In this document: positions 1 to 8,361 of the stretch, piece after piece | How the letters are laid out: every line of letters starts with the position of its first letter | Numbering within the stretch: the stretch's first letter is position 1 | From: Candidatus Helarchaeota archaeon | GTDB lineage: Archaea > Asgardarchaeota > Lokiarchaeia > Helarchaeales > HEL-GB-A | NCBI GenBank assembly: GCA_013375405.1 | Contig: JABXJU010000019.1 | Location: 1-32,833, forward strand | Length of the DNA stretch: 32,833 nucleotides | Reading direction: 5' to 3' | The notes under the pieces: generated by a model | Databases searched by the model: none | What the model was told of the DNA's origin: nothing | What the model saw: only the letters and a program-made list of their open reading frames with translations | Position numbers and translations under genes: made by a program

Positions 1-487
1 TCGGGTAGTCTGGTTTCCCTGTCAAGCTTGCTATTCCTGCCACGCCGAGATAATTCACATCATGACCAGGCAAATCTTTATACGGTCCATTCTGCCCAAA
101 TCCTGTTAAGGAACAATAAATTATTTGTGGATTTATTTTCCTAATCGTTTCATAGTCTATTTTGAGTTTCTTAACAACGCCAGGACGAAAAGTTTCAAAA
201 ATGACATCTGCTGTCTCCGCTAATTTATAAAAAATTTCTTGGCATTTTGGATCTTTTAAATTAAGGATAATTGATTTTTTATTTCGGTTTAAGGCAAGAA
301 ACATAGCACTCTCTTTATTATCTCCCTTTATGAATTGAGGCCTACGCCAGCGTACATAATCGCCTTGAATCGGATCCTCAACTTTTATAACTTCAGCTCC
401 AAAATCTGCGAGCAATTTAGAGGCAAAGGGTCCCGGTAAGAGCCGTGAGAGATCTAGAATTCGGATTCCTTCTAAAGGTAGCGTCAT
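1..487 (-). CDS. CaiB/BaiF family CoA-transferase (class III), partial, N-terminal 162 residues
   Basis: The gene runs off the left edge of the window. The translated start (MTLPLEGIRILDLSRLLPGP) is the standard opening of CaiB/BaiF proteins, followed by KLLADFGAEVIKVEDP (about 24-39) and a TGFGQNGPY segment (128-136). Asp143 in GHDVNYL aligns with the catalytic Asp of formyl-CoA transferase; this GHDxNYL form resembles the alpha-methylacyl-CoA racemase branch. The family moves CoA between carboxylic acids or racemises 2-methylacyl-CoAs in the cytoplasm. It lies 44 bp downstream of the MFS transporter on the same strand and is probably its operon partner, so the substrate may be the acid that the transporter imports. 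The substrate cannot be read from the sequence. Confidence 0.9.
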   Translation of the reverse strand, partial: MTLPLEGIRILDLSRLLPGPFASKLLADFGAEVIKVEDPIQGDYVRWRRPQFIKGDNKESAMFLALNRNKKSIILNLKDPKCQEIFYKLAETADVIFETFRPGVVKKLKIDYETIRKINPQIIYCSLTGFGQNGPYKDLPGHDVNYLGVAGIASLTGKPDYP

Positions 488-531
488 AAGAATACATTGA
501 GTTACATCTTTTAAAAAAGTAGGTGTCAGTA

Positions 532-1860
532 CTACCTTTCAGGATTTGAACCATCAGATTTTTTATCGTATAATGGAAAGAAAAGGAAAATTGATCCAGC
601 GATGAGTAATGCGAACCCTAAAATTGGAGCCACAATAAAAAAGGCATCTTCTGCATAGACCGCGGTAACCCAAAATATGATTAAGGTCCCAATTGCCCCT
701 GATGCATTAATAAATACATTATTTATTCCCATATAGGAAGCTTCCTGCTTTTTCCTTACAATATCTAAAAGGATTCCATAAGGAAACACGAAAATCGCAG
801 AAAGCCCAACCGCTAAAGCCACGAAATAGATAAATCCTTGCAATAACATTGGAACGGTCGTGGATGCGCTCGTATAATACATTATTGTACCCAAGGGAAA
901 TACTAACGCTAAATATAATAATGCAAAAGTCATCGTTCGTTGTTTTCCCCATTGGTTACCTTTCCTCATATATATGAAAAAGGAAACACCTAAAACCAGC
1001 AAGAGAACGATACCAACCATCCCAAATTCAGTTGCCCCTTCTAAGCCAAAGATGGCAGCTGCGATAGCTGGAAGTGCGGATAAGACCAAGTTAAAGGCCA
1101 AATTCCAACAAAATTGAGCCGATTCGAAGGTTATAAATTTCCTGTTCTTTAAAATTTCCTTATAGGGAATCCGTTCTTCTTTCTTCGCACTTTCAGCGCT
1201 GATCTGAGGTTCTTTAATTGTAAAAATTGTCACAAAACTAGTTCCCAGCAAGATTAAACTATATACGAGACATACTACGGTCCAAGATTTCGTTAAATCA
1301 TGAATAATCCAGGGAATAACTAATCCAGACGCGGTTCCCAACGCACTGAACAAATTAAACGTCCCAGACATGGTTAATCGATTTTCTGGAGTTGTAATAT
1401 CTGCCATCAGTCCTTGATAAGGAGTATTAAAAGCATTGACGAATAATGAGTAAAGTAAATACACGATAATGAGATAGATGGTAGCAGCTTCATAAGTCAT
1501 AAAGTGCTGCCGACCAAAGGGGATCGTGAGCATCACAAAAGAAAAAGCCATTAAGGGGCCAAAGATAATCATCCAAATCCTACGGCGTCCCCATCGTGTT
1601 CTGGTACGGTCACTTAAATAACCAAATAGTGGACTCATACCGAGTCCAATCACAAATCCTAGTGTAATAAGGAGGTAGCGGATTGCATCTTCCCCAATTG
1701 TAAACCCTAGACCACCTTCTGAAATTTCGCTGGTGAAAAAGTGAAAAAGAAAAGTTGCCGGAAAACTGAATAACAGGAATACACCGAAATTAGTGATTGC
1801 ATATGCTAATAAGCTTTGTTGTTTTTTAGGAGCTTCTTCCTCAGATGTCATAACAATCAA
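532..1860 (-). CDS. MFS transporter, GPH (MelB-like) cation symporter family
   Basis: The product is a 442-aa, roughly 12-helix permease. The signature between helices 2 and 3 (GYLSDRTRTRWGRRR, about residues 80-94) is that of the glycoside-pentoside-hexuronide/MelB (MFS_2) family, which also includes SLC45-like sugar carriers. Such proteins import sugars or related solutes with Na+ or H+ across the cytoplasmic membrane. The frame could start at Met1 or Met4 (MTSEEE); nothing separates them firmly. It is 6 bp downstream of the FAD oxidoreductase and 44 bp upstream of the CaiB-type gene, so the three look co-transcribed. The substrate is unknown; the neighbours suggest an organic acid or isoprenoid-like compound as readily as a sugar. 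Confidence 0.88.
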   Translation of the reverse strand: MIVMTSEEEAPKKQQSLLAYAITNFGVFLLFSFPATFLFHFFTSEISEGGLGFTIGEDAIRYLLITLGFVIGLGMSPLFGYLSDRTRTRWGRRRIWMIIFGPLMAFSFVMLTIPFGRQHFMTYEAATIYLIIVYLLYSLFVNAFNTPYQGLMADITTPENRLTMSGTFNLFSALGTASGLVIPWIIHDLTKSWTVVCLVYSLILLGTSFVTIFTIKEPQISAESAKKEERIPYKEILKNRKFITFESAQFCWNLAFNLVLSALPAIAAAIFGLEGATEFGMVGIVLLLVLGVSFFIYMRKGNQWGKQRTMTFALLYLALVFPLGTIMYYTSASTTVPMLLQGFIYFVALAVGLSAIFVFPYGILLDIVRKKQEASYMGINNVFINASGAIGTLIIFWVTAVYAEDAFFIVAPILGFALLIAGSIFLFFPLYDKKSDGSNPER

Positions 1861-1866
1861 TCCTTC

Positions 1867-3252
1867 TTATTTATTTTGATTTTTCAATTTCTCAAAAAGT
1901 CGTAATGCGCTTTCCCCTGCCAATTCAACACCAATATGTCGACTTCCTGTATCCGCACCGCAACAATACAAATTATCAATGGGCAATTCTTGCTTTGGAC
2001 GGTTCTTGCCCACTTGCCCAACGATCTGGCTAATCCCAACAACAACTCCATTTTTCCCTGCAAATTTATTAATATCCATTGGAGTTGTCGTATCCGTCCA
2101 GAGGATATCATCGTCAATATTGGGAAAGATCTCTCGCAGCGAATTAAGAATAGCTTCTGCCCATTTCTCATAATTACAATCTCCTTGTTCTGGACCAGTT
2201 GGGGCTCCTGCACCAGCAATAAGCAATTGTTTCCCCTCGGGAGCTGCAGTCGGATCCAAATTGGAAATAATGGGAATCATAACCATGGCATGTTTCTCAG
2301 GGATTCCTTTCTCGAAAACCTCCACTGCGAAATCTTCGAGATTTTCGCCAGAAACATAACATATAAATTTCTGATCGGTAATCTTCCGCTTTAATGCTAC
2401 TTTTACCATAATCGTGGCGAATGAGTATTCATAGGAGTCAACTACTTTAAGATATTCAGAGGAAAAGAATTTCCTACCTACTAAATCATTTACAGTCGGC
2501 TTCACTCCAGCATTTGAGATGACAATTTCAGATGGAATAAAAGTTCCGTCTTCTAGTTCAACACCGGTTGCCTTGTTATCTTCTACAACAATTCTTTTTA
2601 CAGGCGTGTTTAGATGAATTTTCCCGCCATTTTTTTCGATACCTTTACAATAAGTCTTTGGCACGGAAATGCATCCGCCAATCGGGAGGCCCAAACTTCT
2701 TTTTTCCTGTAGTTCTCGTTGAACATGAATCCACTCCCCTACAGAAGCCTGGAAATCTGGCGCAACAAACATTACCCCTAATGAGAGGGCGAATAAAGCC
2801 CGAACACGTGGATTTGTGGAGTATTTGGAAATAAAGGAATGTACATCGATATCATCATACTTTTGGACCTCATTCTTTTTTGTTTGTAATATTTCGGCAA
2901 GCATATTGAGAATTCCATTGACATCTTCCTTTGGTAGATTCAATTTGGGAATATCACGAGGAAAATGGATAATTTCTCCCATAAAATGGATGACTGGACT
3001 CGGTTTTCTGACATAAGCCCACTGAATCGGCATACCAATGCGATCAAGGATTTCTCCTAATGTTCCTTTCTCACAATTACCGATGATATGGCAGCCTACA
3101 TCGAGATTAAATCCTTCTTTCTCATACGTGCAGAATCGCCCGCCAGGGAGCGAATTTTTCTCGAAAAGTTCCACGTCGAAACCAGCATTTGCTAGAAGTG
3201 CACCCACTCCAGAGCCGCCTACTCCAGAACCAACAATATTGACTTTTGTCAC
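1867..3252 (-). CDS. FAD-dependent oxidoreductase, phytoene desaturase (CrtI)-like family
   Basis: The product is 461 aa. The N-terminus has a dinucleotide-binding fold (NIVGSGVGGSGVGALLA, residues 5-21) followed by an acidic strand end and LPGGRFCTYEKEGFNLDVG, the layout of CrtI/retinol-saturase-like flavoproteins. The C-terminus (LYCCGADTGSRHIGVELAGE) is the second FAD-contacting motif. Family members desaturate, saturate or isomerise isoprenoids and other hydrophobic substrates; many archaeal members have unknown substrates. The Gly-rich loop is longer than the usual GxGxxG. It is 6 bp upstream of the MFS transporter and 87 bp downstream of the LarA-family gene on the same strand. No carotenoid gene is nearby, so carotenoid synthesis should not be assumed. 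Confidence 0.85.
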   Translation of the reverse strand: MTKVNIVGSGVGGSGVGALLANAGFDVELFEKNSLPGGRFCTYEKEGFNLDVGCHIIGNCEKGTLGEILDRIGMPIQWAYVRKPSPVIHFMGEIIHFPRDIPKLNLPKEDVNGILNMLAEILQTKKNEVQKYDDIDVHSFISKYSTNPRVRALFALSLGVMFVAPDFQASVGEWIHVQRELQEKRSLGLPIGGCISVPKTYCKGIEKNGGKIHLNTPVKRIVVEDNKATGVELEDGTFIPSEIVISNAGVKPTVNDLVGRKFFSSEYLKVVDSYEYSFATIMVKVALKRKITDQKFICYVSGENLEDFAVEVFEKGIPEKHAMVMIPIISNLDPTAAPEGKQLLIAGAGAPTGPEQGDCNYEKWAEAILNSLREIFPNIDDDILWTDTTTPMDINKFAGKNGVVVGISQIVGQVGKNRPKQELPIDNLYCCGADTGSRHIGVELAGESALRLFEKLKNQNK

Positions 3253-3339
3253 TTTTTTCCAACCATAAACGTAGGACCTTATTTACGATTTGAGTCGTGC
3301 TGATTAGTGAGAAGAGATAAGGAGTATAAGAATTTTCTT

Positions 3340-4566
3340 TTACTCAGGGACTGTGATGCTGCATGGGAAGACAGCTACGTTGGCTGCATCACCATACATT
3401 TTACGCAACTTATCAATGATTTCATCCCAGTTTCGTGAAAAAATAGTTGTTTCCGGGAAGATATGATGAACATCGGCTTCATTAATATTTGGCGAGAAAA
3501 AGGCGAAACGTCGTTTCCTGAAAATTATTTTCCAAAGAAGATGCTTTCCCCAATTTGTATATAATTTGGCGCCTGTTTCTGCCATTAATGAGTGATAACC
3601 GCGGCCTTCCGTGCAAGCTGCAGTAGCTAGAACTGTAGCTTCTCTAGCAAGGAATAGTTTAGAAGCTAGAATGAAATTGAAACATTTATTGGCTTGATTC
3701 AATTCTGTATCTTCCGGATACAGGTTAAAAATTCCGATATCGATTCCTTTAGGTGGTGTTTTGGTTGCATATACTTTTTTGCCAAGCTCCATTGCCTTTC
3801 GGTGTGCATCAATAAAATGTCCTGCATATATCCCTGCAATCCCACCACGCATTGTTAAAATTACATTTATACTATAGTCTAATCCAACCTTTTCTGCTGT
3901 ACTTTCAATATCTAGACGTGCTTTCGTGACATAACCATAGCCACTACTACCTCCTTCCAGACCAGCACGATGATTAGCTTCCAAAGTTTCTATTCCGCAA
4001 ACACCTGGCAAAATTATTTTTGCTCCACCCCCATAGCCAGCTAATGGGTGGGGAATGACACCACTTACAGCAATTTTCACATCGGCTTCATAATATGTCT
4101 TATTAGCATGGATGGGAGTTCCATTTTCAGTAACTCCTAAATCAACCAAATTCTCATATGGATGGTGATTTTGAATGTTCATAGTTTTTACAATAGATTC
4201 CCCTAACTTTTTAATCATATCAATTCGTCTCATAGGGCGATGAGCCCCTAAGGCAATAATTATAACCATATCCTTTTTACTAATCCCTGCGCTTTCCAAT
4301 TCTCTTATTACAAAGGGCATAATGCGGTGGACAGGAGTTAAACGCGTCGTATCATCGACTACAATAGCTGCAGTTCTTTTTCCAGCTGCAATTTCAGAAA
4401 TTGATTTAGTCCCAATGGGCGTGGAAACGGCCTGTCGAACTTTTTCCTCGGAAATATCTTCAGCATTTTGGATCGGATATTCTTGCACTATCCACGAATC
4501 CGGAAAGGTTAAAGTGTAATCCTCACTATCCGTCCATGCACCCCATGGAATTTTTACTTGAACCAT
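3340..4566 (-). CDS. larA: LarA-family nickel-pincer racemase/epimerase (lactate racemase-like)
   Basis: The product is a 408-aa protein of the DUF2088/LarA family. All four residues that hold the nickel-pincer nucleotide (NPN) cofactor in lactate racemase can be placed at the right spacing: His109 (LGAHRP), His173 (IPHPL), Lys183 (GGGAKIILPG; the covalent lysine) and His199 (EANHR). The DDTTRLTP motif (71-78) is also present. The family interconverts stereoisomers of 2-hydroxy acids by a hydride-transfer mechanism in the cytoplasm; some members act on malate, phenyllactate or sugars, so lactate is not assured. The cofactor-building genes larB, larC and larE are not in the window. It heads a minus-strand run with the FAD oxidoreductase, MFS and CaiB genes. 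Confidence 0.9.
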   Translation of the reverse strand: MVQVKIPWGAWTDSEDYTLTFPDSWIVQEYPIQNAEDISEEKVRQAVSTPIGTKSISEIAAGKRTAAIVVDDTTRLTPVHRIMPFVIRELESAGISKKDMVIIIALGAHRPMRRIDMIKKLGESIVKTMNIQNHHPYENLVDLGVTENGTPIHANKTYYEADVKIAVSGVIPHPLAGYGGGAKIILPGVCGIETLEANHRAGLEGGSSGYGYVTKARLDIESTAEKVGLDYSINVILTMRGGIAGIYAGHFIDAHRKAMELGKKVYATKTPPKGIDIGIFNLYPEDTELNQANKCFNFILASKLFLAREATVLATAACTEGRGYHSLMAETGAKLYTNWGKHLLWKIIFRKRRFAFFSPNINEADVHHIFPETTIFSRNWDEIIDKLRKMYGDAANVAVFPCSITVPE

Positions 4567-4658
4567 GATTATCGTTAATTTCGCCTATTAATTATAAATG
4601 CTTCGTTGTACCAAGAAACTAACGATACTTTGAAATAAAAAAAATATATTAAAGAAAA

Positions 4659-5717
4659 TTATTTTGGTTTATATGCTTTTACTTTGATACTTACGATTCT
4701 ACCCAAGAGTTCTTCGGGACTTACACTTATTTCCTTATCTAATTGTTGTAATATTTCTGGATTTTGTTTGATTGAGTAGGTTAATTCTTTTACACTTCGT
4801 TTGGATTCTACTTTCACTTCTGTAAATCCCGCATCCTTTATTTTTTGCAGGTAATCTCCTTCCTGAAGTGCTCCTGCAACACAACCTGCCCATGCTTCAA
4901 AATCTCTTTTTATGAATTCAGGTAATTTCCCATTTAAGACGATATCTGAAACCGCTATTCGCCCTCCTGGCCTCAAAACTCTGAAAATTTGGCGAAACAC
5001 TTTTGCTTTATCAGGACTTAGGTTAATAACGCAATTTGAAATTACCACATCAATAGAGTCATCTATAAGTGGTATGGATTCCATTTCCCCTAACTTAAAT
5101 TCTACATTCTGTAATCCTACCTTTTCTGCATTGGTATTGGCTCGCTCGATCATCGCGGGCGTCATATCTAATCCAATTACTTTTCCAGTCGGGCCCACCT
5201 TTTTTGCGGCGAGAAATACATCTATTCCACCACCAGAACCCAAATCAAGAACCACTTCTCCAGGCTTGAGTTCAGCAATAGCAGTGGGATTTCCACAACC
5301 AAACGAAATATCAGTAACATCATCCGGCAGGTCTTTTAATTCAACTTCGGTATATCCGAGTTTTTCTGCAAATTTACGTTTATCTTCCAGTTCGATGTGG
5401 AACGTAGACGTATCGACTGGAGTGACGCTAGGTCCACAGCAGGAAGTTTTCGGTTGTGAGATCAAACTAGCATACCGTTTTTTAACATAGTCCTTTATCT
5501 TTTCCGGATCCTGCATACTTTCGGCTGAAGCGTGAGAAGAATGAGTGGTACATCCACAATCACATGAAGCATCACTCACTTCAGGCTCAGGTCCAGTTAG
5601 GGATTCCCCTATGGCCTTTTCTATAAAATCCATAGTATGCGAGAAGGAACAACAACTAGATTCAGAAGGGTGCTCCTCTCTTGTGGTATCTGGCCGTTTT
5701 TTCTTATCATCTGTCAT
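4659..5717 (-). CDS. arsM: Arsenite S-adenosylmethionine methyltransferase
   Basis: The product is 352 aa. A class I SAM-binding site is clear (LDLGSGGGIDVFLA, 157-170; VIGLDMTPAMIERA, 180-193). The three cysteines that bind As(III) in ArsM enzymes can be matched: Cys141 (SFGCGNP), Cys229 (ISNCVINL) and Cys279 (WAGCVAG). Additional Cys pairs sit at 22-23, 52-56 (CDCGC) and 93-94 (SCCGPS), the last being common in prokaryotic ArsM. The enzyme methylates arsenite to methylated and volatile arsenicals in the cytoplasm, a detoxification step. The N-terminal 70 residues, rich in Cys, Ser and acidic residues, are an extension that may bind metal. It begins 19 bp downstream of rhamnulokinase, an arrangement without obvious functional meaning. 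Confidence 0.93.
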   Translation of the reverse strand: MTDDKKKRPDTTREEHPSESSCCSFSHTMDFIEKAIGESLTGPEPEVSDASCDCGCTTHSSHASAESMQDPEKIKDYVKKRYASLISQPKTSCCGPSVTPVDTSTFHIELEDKRKFAEKLGYTEVELKDLPDDVTDISFGCGNPTAIAELKPGEVVLDLGSGGGIDVFLAAKKVGPTGKVIGLDMTPAMIERANTNAEKVGLQNVEFKLGEMESIPLIDDSIDVVISNCVINLSPDKAKVFRQIFRVLRPGGRIAVSDIVLNGKLPEFIKRDFEAWAGCVAGALQEGDYLQKIKDAGFTEVKVESKRSVKELTYSIKQNPEILQQLDKEISVSPEELLGRIVSIKVKAYKPK

Positions 5718-5736
5718 AATAATTACCTTAGTTAAA

Positions 5737-7215
5737 TCAAAGATTCAGAATTATAATAAATTTCTGGTAACCCTCATCCCAATCGGAAGTATCTTGAGGG
5801 GACAAAGTTTGGATATTGAAGGAATTGATGACGATTTTTCGTAATTCAAACAAATTCATCTTTTTATTTTGACTAACTGCTTGTGTTAAAATATTTCCAA
5901 TTGCAGTAGCTTCTATAGGTCCAGCTTTTACTTCAAGTCCAGTACTATTTGCTGTGAATTGAGATAACATCCGATTTTGAGAGCCACCGCCAATAATATG
6001 TAGGGTTTTAAAAGATTTTTCCAAAAGTTCTTCCAACATTTTATACACATATTTATATTTCATGGCTAAACTCTCTAAAATACACCGTACAACCTCCCCA
6101 CGAGTATTTGGGATTGATTGATTTGTAGATTGACAAAACTGTTTAATAGCTTCTATCATGTTTTCAGGATTATGAAAGAGGGGATTATCTGGGTCAATAA
6201 AAGATCGGAAGGATTTTACTTGACTTGCTTCTTGATTAAGCTGATCAAACGTGCACCGCTTCGCTCCAGAGTCCCACAGCTTTTTACACTCAGATAAAAT
6301 CCACAGACCGGAGATATTCTTAAGTAATCGAATAGTTTCAAAAATACCCCCCTCATTAGTAAAGTTATTTTCTAAGGATTCCTTCGAAACTAGGGGATTA
6401 GAAAGTTCTGCCCCCATCAGTGACCATGTCCCAGAGCTAATATATATAAAATCTTTGTGGGTCGCGGGTACCGCTGCGATGGCAGCGCCAGTATCGTGAG
6501 TTGCTGGTGCAATGACCAATGCATCTCTAACGCCCACTTCACTCGCAATCTTAGGTAAGAGTGGTCCTACCACAGTGGAATGGGGAATAATCTCTGGAAA
6601 AATATCTGGATTCAATCCCAACTTTTTGATCAAATCAAACGACCAATTTTGTTCTTCAAGATCATACAGCTGGGAAGTGGTCGCCAATGTGTATTCACAA
6701 GCCACTCGCTTGGTGAGGAGGTAGTGGAAAAAATCTGCGATGTGTAAGAAGGTCCTTGCCATCTTCAAATCAGGATCTCCATCCCGTACCATTGAGAATA
6801 ATTGGAAAAGAGAATTGATTTGCATGAACTGAATGCCCGTCCTTTGATATATTTCTTGTTTCGGCACGATTTTGAAGGCATCCTCATAAATATTATTTGT
6901 ACGCTTATCGCGATAGTGATAAGGATTAGAAACTAATTCCCCTTTTTCATCTAAAAGGACGAAATCAACACCCCAGGAATCAATGCCTATGCCCAGTAGC
7001 TCTTGATCATTTTCACTCCCAAATTTTTTACAGGCTGTCTTTATTTCATCAAAAAATCGTAAAATATCCCATCGTAACGTGTCACCGATTTTAATTCCGC
7101 CCGTTACGAATCGATATTCTTCAGAAATCTCCAACTTTCCTGCATCGAGTTTACCATGGATCGCTCGTGCAGATTGTGCCCCGAAATCAAATGCTAGATA
7201 ATTCTGTGCTGTCAT
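5737..7215 (-). CDS. rhaB: Rhamnulokinase (FGGY-family sugar kinase)
   Basis: The product is 492 aa, full length for the family. It opens with the FGGY phosphate-binding motif (LAFDFGAQSARA, about 7-18), has the substrate segment GIGIDSWGVDFVLLD (about 74-88), then APATHDTGAAIAAVP with the likely catalytic Asp of THDTG, YISSGTWSLMG, and a C-terminal IIGGGSQNRML adenine-site motif. The combination of DSWGVD with NPYHYRDKRT and YQRTGIQFMQINSL is typical of L-rhamnulose kinase. It phosphorylates L-rhamnulose after isomerisation; the isomerase (RhaA) and aldolase (RhaD) are not in the window. A related deoxysugar or L-fuculose kinase activity remains possible. Start chosen at the ATG directly before the conserved first strand. 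Confidence 0.9.
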   Translation of the reverse strand: MTAQNYLAFDFGAQSARAIHGKLDAGKLEISEEYRFVTGGIKIGDTLRWDILRFFDEIKTACKKFGSENDQELLGIGIDSWGVDFVLLDEKGELVSNPYHYRDKRTNNIYEDAFKIVPKQEIYQRTGIQFMQINSLFQLFSMVRDGDPDLKMARTFLHIADFFHYLLTKRVACEYTLATTSQLYDLEEQNWSFDLIKKLGLNPDIFPEIIPHSTVVGPLLPKIASEVGVRDALVIAPATHDTGAAIAAVPATHKDFIYISSGTWSLMGAELSNPLVSKESLENNFTNEGGIFETIRLLKNISGLWILSECKKLWDSGAKRCTFDQLNQEASQVKSFRSFIDPDNPLFHNPENMIEAIKQFCQSTNQSIPNTRGEVVRCILESLAMKYKYVYKMLEELLEKSFKTLHIIGGGSQNRMLSQFTANSTGLEVKAGPIEATAIGNILTQAVSQNKKMNLFELRKIVINSFNIQTLSPQDTSDWDEGYQKFIIILNL

Positions 7216-7333
7216 AGGACTACAATCACACCTTGCACTATATTGGATAAATTGCTTTAATTTTCACCTTATTTTCTTAATTAATCTTCCTTTCGTTTGT
7301 AAAACTAACTGATGAACCTTTAAGCTCCTTTAT

Positions 7334-7495
7334 CTATACCCATAATATGATAAGTATTGTCCAAAGTATTCCTAACCCCACTTGGAGGACTCCTGCCCCT
7401 AGAACTAAACTATCATGCTCTTTAAGCCCATATCGCAGCCAAACCACTGCTAGGAAAACTGAGATGACTAATAGAGGGATGTATAACCAGAGCAT
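7334..7495 (-). CDS. Putative 53-aa two-helix membrane peptide
   Basis: This short frame (ATG to TAG, 53 codons) encodes two hydrophobic helices, about residues 2-20 (LWLYIPLLVISVFLAVVWL) and 31-52, joined by a short charged turn (RYGLKEHDS). The hairpin shape, with charge only in the turn, is what a real membrane peptide would show and is unlikely in random AT-rich DNA. There is no clear ribosome-binding site; a leaderless message is possible. It sits in the 387-bp gap between rhamnulokinase and the PIG-L deacetylase, on the strand of rhamnulokinase and 118 bp upstream of it. No family is recognised, and no homologue is known to me. Confidence 0.45.
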   Translation of the reverse strand: MLWLYIPLLVISVFLAVVWLRYGLKEHDSLVLGAGVLQVGLGILWTILIILWV

Positions 7496-7602
7496 AATAT
7501 GATATCTATTTCACTTGAAAATAAATGTGTTTCTTTTGATTAGAATTAAATACCTTTAGGAAGTAGTATTATTCCATTATTAAAGCGAAAAGAGGTACTT
7601 TT

Positions 7603-8343
7603 ATGCGGGTACTATTCCTTTGCGCCCATGCTGACGATAGTGAGTTTTGTTGCGGGAATACGGAGTTGATGTTGGCAAAAAAATATGAAGTAGTTATTGC
7701 GTGTATGACTGCTGATGAGTATGGGACTAAACGTGATGATTTCAAGGGAAAACGTATTTCTTTAATTAGGGAAAAGGAGATGGAACGCGCAGCCAAGATT
7801 GTAGGCGCAAAATTAGACTGGTTAGGATTCATAGATGGATATCTCCCTTTCAACCGGCGCAGCTTCAATGTGCTTAATGAATACATTCATCGAATTAAAC
7901 CTGATGTTGTTTTCGCTCCGGAACCTCTTTTTACATTAGATTTTCATACAGATCATGTTAATACAGGCAAATTAATTTATCTTGTCTTAAAACAGATGGA
8001 ACATCCCCCACTTCTGTTATATTTTCACTCCTTCAAAACAAATTATTACGTTCCTTGTTTGGAATGGGAGAAACCATTAGAGGCTCTATCATGCCACGTT
8101 TCACAAGGGATGGCGCGCAGGGGAACTCACCTTGGATGGAAATTATACCGATTAATATATGGTTTTTTTACAGGGGGCTACCGATTTGGAGAAGGCTATC
8201 GTGTCGTCCGTTTTAAACCGACCGAAAGTTCCTTTTCTCCGCTCCGTAAATTAATGTTCTGGATTAGCAGAGCTTTTAATAAAATTAGCTTACCTAAAGG
8301 AGACCGCTATAAACCCACTCCAAAAGAGTTAGGATTAATATAA
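7603..8343 (+). CDS. PIG-L/LmbE family zinc-dependent deacetylase
   Basis: The product is 246 aa. The zinc motif at the N-terminus (CAHADDSEFCCG, 7-18, a variant of the usual AHPDDE) and HTDHVNTG (115-122) give the two metal-binding segments of the family. Members remove acetyl groups from N-acetylglucosamine attached to lipids, inositol, bacillithiol or mycothiol precursors, or chitobiose. GAGGT upstream of the ATG at a spacing of 8 supports the start. The next gene, a 12-helix membrane protein, begins 18 bp downstream, so the substrate may be a membrane-linked glycan or lipid; that is inference. The Ala in place of Pro in the first motif is a modest deviation. Confidence 0.9.
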   Translation: MRVLFLCAHADDSEFCCGNTELMLAKKYEVVIACMTADEYGTKRDDFKGKRISLIREKEMERAAKIVGAKLDWLGFIDGYLPFNRRSFNVLNEYIHRIKPDVVFAPEPLFTLDFHTDHVNTGKLIYLVLKQMEHPPLLLYFHSFKTNYYVPCLEWEKPLEALSCHVSQGMARRGTHLGWKLYRLIYGFFTGGYRFGEGYRVVRFKPTESSFSPLRKLMFWISRAFNKISLPKGDRYKPTPKELGLI

Positions 8344-8361
8344 CATTGAAAGGGAAAAATT

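Noticed and set aside
1867..3252. Carotenoid biosynthesis assignment (phytoene desaturase proper)
   Set aside because: No phytoene synthase or other carotenoid gene is present, and the glycine-rich loop is atypical; only family membership is supported.
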